Source: Solea solea
Taxonomy: Eukaryota > Chordata > Actinopteri > Pleuronectiformes > Soleidae
Direction: 5' to 3'
DNA: 64,000 nt
Assembly (NCBI RefSeq): GCF_958295425.1
Contig: NC_081154.1
Coordinates: forward strand, 16,599,364 to 16,663,363
Within the stretch, counting starts at the first letter, position 1. Each line of letters begins with the position of its first letter. A program made the position numbers and the translations under genes. The notes beneath the pieces were generated by a model that saw nothing but the letters and a program-made list of their open reading frames with translations, ran no database searches and was not told where the DNA came from. Below, in pieces: positions 58,561 through 64,000 of this stretch.

Positions 58561-58800
58561 TGACGTCACACACCTGAGGCTTTTTACTCTGCGGAGAGCA
58601 AGAGGAGCACAATTTATTTGACTTGAATTTCTTCCAGTTCCACTTACTGGAGCTGGCCGGTGTGAATATAAAGGCAGCAGACCTCCGCAGGTGATGGAGA
58701 CTGAAGAGACTGAATGTTATGAGGCCTGTGACGGTTGAGCAGCTTGACACTGGAGTGAGATCAGAGGAAACCTTACATTTTATGTGATGACATGAGGATG
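58561..58800 (+). promoter_or_regulatory. Candidate TATA promoter and first exon of an unidentified downstream gene
   Basis: A full CRE (TGACGTCA, 58561-58568), a TATAAA box (58667-58672), then about 100 nt ending ATGAGGATG|GTAAGA with a consensus donor at 58801. An upstream 14-codon uORF lies at about 58694. No partner exon was found in the window. Confidence 0.3.
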
Positions 58801-60531
58801 GTAAGATCTCTCTGTGGCAACTGTCTGATTTCCAGGTTGAACTGTATGATGTGATTTCAGAGATGGTTTTGTGTTTCCACCATTCATTTGCTGTTTGCTG
58901 GCATCTTCTTCTGTTTTTCTTCATCTTCTTCTTCTTCTTAGTGGTAGAGTGCTATCAAAAACTGCCCTGACGTCCGTGGGGTATTCACTTCAGTTGTGAG
59001 GGAGTTTTGTCCTGTTGACCATTTTACTCTGGTGCCAAAGAATTAAACAGTTAAACTTTTCATACTATTCCACTCCATAGATCAGATACAGTATCTGATA
59101 TGAGTGAGTGGTGTTCACATGAAAGTCAAATGCAGGACACTTGTGGTTATAAACCCTCAAATCTGATGTGTAATGAATGGGAAAATTGGCCTAAACTCCC
59201 TGGAGAGACATTATGTCTGCGCTCATGTTGTGGCTGGTTTCAAATCGTTTCATCTCACTAATGTACTTTGCAGTTAGAAGCAAATATAATGGACAGGACC
59301 GACATACAACAACATCCTGACACTGTCTGGTCCCTTTTTCACCTTTTTCTCTACGGAGAAATTGTCCATGCAGGTGTTGCATGCATTACACTTTTTAAAC
59401 TGTGATTTTCTTACATTATATACTTTCTTAAACTACTAGTTTCTACAATTAAACTTAGGAAATAATGAATGCAGCAGTTACCTAGTTAATTAGCCTCAAT
59501 TTTATATTATCTTTTTACTTGGAATAAACATAAATGTACATGTTTGATTAAACTCAGTATCACAATACAATGACACCAGGATTCACAATCTTTTTTATAT
59601 TTGTCTTATTTTGTAGTTTTTCTACCTGCATATTTTGTCGACTTCCTGTTTGTGCTTTCTCGTTTCTGTTAGTTTTACTTCCTTCACTTCCACTCCCACC
59701 TCCCACCTTCAGTCACTGTGGTGATTAGTTACAGCTGTCTATCGTCCTCTCCTCCACTCACCAGCACCTTCATCGGTAAGTTTTTGATGCTGACTTTGTC
59801 CCTTTTGGCCCGTTCGACTGAGCCCAGAGTAAAACTGAACCAAATGCTAACAGTCTACTTTACTAAGGAGAAACGTGACTTGGTGTGGAAACTAGCACGA
59901 TAAAGTAAAGAGAGTATCCCTGGAGTGATGCCACTTCAACAAAGAGCTGTGTGTGTGTCAAGTAAAGGAAATAAGTAACAAAAAGAAAATCACATTCAAA
60001 ATGAAAGATGTTATAGAAAGTCATGAAACCTGCTCCATGCGTTCAATGTCCTTCACATGATGAATGCACTTCCAGTCAAGCTCCACTGTGTAACACATGA
60101 GCAAAAATCTAATATATACACCCGTGAGTGTATTGTTTAGCCTTAGAATAAGACTTTTATATGCTCTTCAGGGAATGGCCTTGCTTTAAGAAGGTCGCCA
60201 TCTTTCACTTCCATGTTTCTGCAGCAGCTTGAACGTTGTGTTTCACATAAGTGGCAGCATCCATAATAATCTGAACCTGTTCTGAAGCCTCCAGAGACAC
60301 AATTCAAGTGCATCCAGGCGTCTTGGATTGGACGCTCGAGACCGTTAACTCAGGGAAATGTTTTGCTGAGGTTAAAGATGAAGTGATTGATTCATTTTGT
60401 TTTCCAATAGACTTGGTGTTTTTGCGATCAGCAGTAGTTGTTTAATGTGTTAAGGAACTACTATGCCAATATTTTCACTATTACATTATACATCCCTATA
60501 TTTTAATGGATCCCCGAAGCCACACAACACC

Positions 60532-60612
60532 GACTATGTTATGTGATGTCTTCAAAGGGCCCCATAGACTATGTTATGTGATGTCTTCAAAGGGCCCCAT
60601 AGACTATGTTAT
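60532..60612. repeat. 35-bp tandem repeat, 2.3 copies
   Basis: Unit starting GACTATGTTATGTGATGTCT and ending GGGCCCCATA begins at 60532, 60567 and 60602 (last copy partial). The two full copies are identical. Confidence 0.95.
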
Positions 60613-60894
60613 CTACCCATGATGTTGTTACGGGGCACGACAACGGAGCAAAGGTGAAGTTATGTGATATGTCTATTAGGGCCCCTTTAATCAGTAGTAG
60701 GCCTGACTCCTTACATGACAGCCAACATAGTTCATTCATTCATTATTCAATAGTAACTTCATTTTACTTCAATTATGAGCCTGGTGGTCTTGCAAGTTGA
60801 TTGGAGTTAGGCTAGTGTGTTAGCCTACTGAAGCTACAGTTGGATTAATGATGTGTTTGTCAACAGTGGGCACTAGTTAATAACAACAATCACG

Positions 60895-61500
60895 TTTAAA
60901 GCCCACATAGACCGGAAGCTCCAATTAACGCTGCGTTTGTGTGTGTATCTGTGTCATTACCTTGTTTATGAAACCCTAAAGCTTCAGAACAAACAGTTCA
61001 GCCACTGCTGAGAAAATAGTGTTGTATTGTTTTCCTGGGCTCTGCGAAGCGGATCGGCACTTCCGTAGTTTGATGTCGTCATCAAAAATCCTCAGCACTC
61101 CTCTCACCACCGTAGCGCCTCCTGGTGCGGGCACTAGTCCGGGCACATCCGGTTGCGTACATTCAACCGCAGAAGAAGAAGAACTACTCTCGTTGTAGCT
61201 GCTGAGATGCAGAGCATCCACCGTGCCAGAGGGGGAGCTGTGTATCTGAGAGCTGGCCTATCTATTACGTCACTTCCAGGTACCTGGCCAATCACAGCAC
61301 AGTAGGAAAGCTCTCGTTGGCTGGCCAATCACAACACAGTCCTGGTTCTGGGGGTGTGGTTTGGGTCTGAAACAGCGCGGCTGACGAGAGCGTCAGTGAG
61401 GAGATATTTTGATCGGCTCGTTTGCAGCGATTAGGAGGATTTTAACCATGAAAACAAGTTAATATATGTAAGTAGACCTCCATAACTAACATATATGTGT
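60895..61500. mobile_element. Probable non-autonomous dispersed element
   Basis: Sequence such as AGACCGGAAGCTCCAATTAA and GGCCAATCACAGCACAGTAG with duplicated GGCCAATCACA blocks resembles a widespread fish repeat. No terminal repeats were confirmed. Confidence 0.4.
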
Positions 61501-64000
61501 GATACAAGCATTCTATGTCACGTTTAAGTCAGTGCAAGATAGAGCGGCGGGTATTAAGTGGAGCAGCTATGCAAGAGTTAAAAAAGAGAGAAGATATTTC
61601 TTCCTCCAATTTCCTTTTTTTTTAGTGGCAAGTGTGTGTAATTGGTATGGGGGCCCCTTTTCCCATCTGTACCCAGGGGCCCATTGAGGGTATACACTGT
61701 TATACCACTATTATTGCATTTCCTTGTTTTACATAATTATCGTACACAAGGAGTGGAGGACAGAATTGACAGTATCAAACATTTGGCCACACCTTTTCTT
61801 TATTTTTGAAAGTTTTACTGTGTTGTAGGTTTGCTGTACGTCTTTAGCCTGCTCTCTGACTCATTTGCTTTTCGACGTTGAAAACCCACATCTTTAATAG
61901 TCCTCAACACTGTGTTTTCTATAGGTCTCAGCCAGACTTGATGGGTTTTGTAATTGAGCCGCCATTTCTTTATGATTGGACTCAGCTTTTCTATACCGTC
62001 TGCATTAATCACAGGCAGTGCTGGTGGTTTTTCCTCTTTCTTTGTACAGTCTAATCCTTTCTAAGCTCATTGGGGTGTTTGACTGCAGCTAAATGGGGTT
62101 GTTCACTTCTTGATATGAAGTGACCTTCTGTGTGGAAACTGAATTAGTTCTGCCAGGAGCGTGGTCTCTGTCCTGCCTCTGATTCGACACTGTATGTCCT
62201 TGCTGTGTCACCTCCTGCTCCCATATATTAGGCCTGTTTTTGTTACACTATATCAATCAATTCACTTCAAAATGACACTTAGAGTTGAGAGGTGTGTGTA
62301 TATAGCATTTCTGCCTTTTATTTGGATAGTTATGGTAAATAAAGACAGGAAAAACAATGACAAGCAGTAAATAGTCTAGCCATTCATACATTGGCGAGCA
62401 GCTAAATAAGGCTAATGCACCTGTATGACTCATGCATGCTTCACGTCAGCGTCTGATCATGGGCCTGATGCTTTGTCTTGGTTGTCTGAGTGACTATGTA
62501 GCAAGAGCAGAGATGTTTCAAGGGTCTCTTGTGTCCCTAGGCAAAGGGGAACATTGTCACCAAGCCGACCTAAGTAAAGGTGATGTAATCAGTCGAAACA
62601 CAAGCCTGACCCAGGTCTATCATACTGTACTGAACCGAAACCGCACCATGATGGAAACGCAGCATAAATCCAACCACTGACATTAACATGACATTAATAT
62701 GCATGTACAGTAAATAAGTGGCATTATTCTATGGTTTGCAGACACGATCAATGGCAACATACCTGTTATATCCCATGGCGACCGGGTTGGATTACAGCAT
62801 TTAATTAACCGCTGCATCAAGCTCCAGCTGATAGTCAGAGGAACTGACAGTGTAGGATGAACAGGGGCTGTCACATTGTTGTTTACTATTTTGCATTTCA
62901 ACTGAAGGGAAACCTCATCAATCTCCTCACAGATGGCGGTGTGTAACACTCTTCACTATTGAGCGCTTACAAGTCTCTTTCTGTTGGATGTGTAATTGGA
63001 CTGTGGCTAAGGGCTTGTTATAGTGTGTCAGTGTGTGTCTCTCAAGACAAAAGGGCTTGGACTTGACAGTCATGTGGTTGTGTTTTTCTTTTTTTTACTC
63101 CAGCACCTTGATATGTTTCCTCTCGATTACACGCTTCTGATGAGTTTTTCAGTTTATTTTGTCTGGAGAATCATTTATTCCAACACTCCACGTGTCTCCT
63201 GTGGTTTTATACAAACTCATTCTGCTACGCGGATGCTGTGAAATTGCTTTCATACTTGTGTTTACCTTTGCCTGCAACGCTCACTGCACACACACACACA
63301 CACGCATGCAGCTGGTGTTTATGCACATACAGTATATGTGACCTCAGCATATTCAGACGTTAAGTCAATCAGTATATTCTCAGCGGACTTTCAGTGTCCC
63401 TGCAGGCGTTCCTGATTGTAAACCAGCTCACTTGTGTATCTCTGGTTTTCCCTCTATTTCCCCGAGCTCTTGTCCCATTTGTTTCCCTCTGTGTTTACCT
63501 TTACTTTCATCCTCCTTCAATCTGTCGGCCTCCATTCTTCCTCCCCTCCTCCCCTCCATCTTGCTCCGCTTCTTCATCTCTGTTAAATCTTCAACAATTA
63601 GTGGCAGGGGAGAGTACATTTTTATTCCCTGTGTGTATCAGCAGCAGATGGTCCAAGACATTTTTGTTGTGTGTGTGTGTGTGTGTGTGTGTGTTTCTCA
63701 GTTTAATCCGGGGTTTGAACGGGTTTTTGACTCGTGAGAATGTGTTTCATTAGTGTTTACTCCCAGGTCATGTGAGAAAATGTGGGCTTTATCAGCATCA
63801 ACTCCTCCGACTGACGTGCAAATGACTTCATCTGCTTCTGTTTGTGATGCAGAATCTTGCATCATGTGTGCGCATCACACAACACACGCGTCCTTATTGT
63901 AGTTTTTAGCAAAGCCATTAGCCCACAGCTGACCCGAGGCATAAGTGAACTAAGTGGTTGCTTGGAGACCCCTGGGAATAAATAAATATCTATATCTATA

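Larger units (their letters stand above)
58801..64000. other. Downstream flank of svil, part 2
   Basis: No gene recognised. Holds a 35-bp tandem repeat (60532-60612), a probable dispersed element (about 60895-61500), and (CA)n/(TG)n runs at 63287-63303 and 63668-63692. 62050-63600 shows nothing recognisable. Confidence 0.5.

Noticed and set aside
59712..59774. Short stretch between CCACCTTCAG and GTAAGT signals
   Set aside because: It does not continue the ATG of the candidate first exon at 58800 without a stop, and the surrounding CTTCCTGTTTGTGCTTT-type sequence looks like a dispersed repeat.

Overview
The window is vertebrate nuclear DNA, almost certainly from a ray-finned (teleost) fish. 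The evidence is multi-exon genes with GT-AG introns, many (TG)n microsatellites, and a dense set of fish-type dispersed repeats: tRNA-derived SINEs, L2/RTE-type LINE pieces, hAT-like and pogo-like DNA elements. Nothing prokaryotic, viral or CRISPR-like was seen.

The one gene that can be read with confidence is a supervillin (svil) gene on the + strand. I could follow 28 coding exons, from an ATG at 3582 to a TAA at 49136. All splice sites are GT-AG, every junction keeps the reading phase, and the coding total is 4,461 nt (1,486 residues). The protein has an N-terminal basic, charged and disordered half (exons 1-12), a run of gelsolin-like repeats (exons 13-26) and a C-terminal villin headpiece (exons 27-28). 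The start matches an internal methionine of human supervillin, so this is a short-N-terminus form. Teleosts carry several svil paralogues and the paralogue letter cannot be settled here.

Layout: 1-3477 is upstream of the first visible exon and holds an RTE-like LINE tail at the very start plus an old dispersed repeat. 3478-26720 holds exons 1-7 in long introns. 26721-34809 is an 8-kb intron with a SINE and a clean hAT-like insertion. 34810-47238 holds the compact exons 8-27. 47239-49049 is the last intron, with a 1.05-kb pogo-like transposon. 49050-about 50,635 is the last exon and 3' UTR with two poly(A) signals. 50,640-64,000 is intergenic or belongs to an undetected neighbour: it has repeats, microsatellites, a perfect GC-rich hairpin, CTCF-like motifs, a coding-like stretch near 51.7-52.1 kb and a possible promoter/first exon near 58.56-58.80 kb.

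There is no sign of a new multi-gene system. The most informative observations are the complete svil gene model, three DNA-transposon insertions with target-site duplications or TA flanks, a SINE with a perfect target-site duplication, and the unexplained candidate elements downstream of svil. All coordinates were read by eye. Family assignments rest on remembered family features and no search was run.
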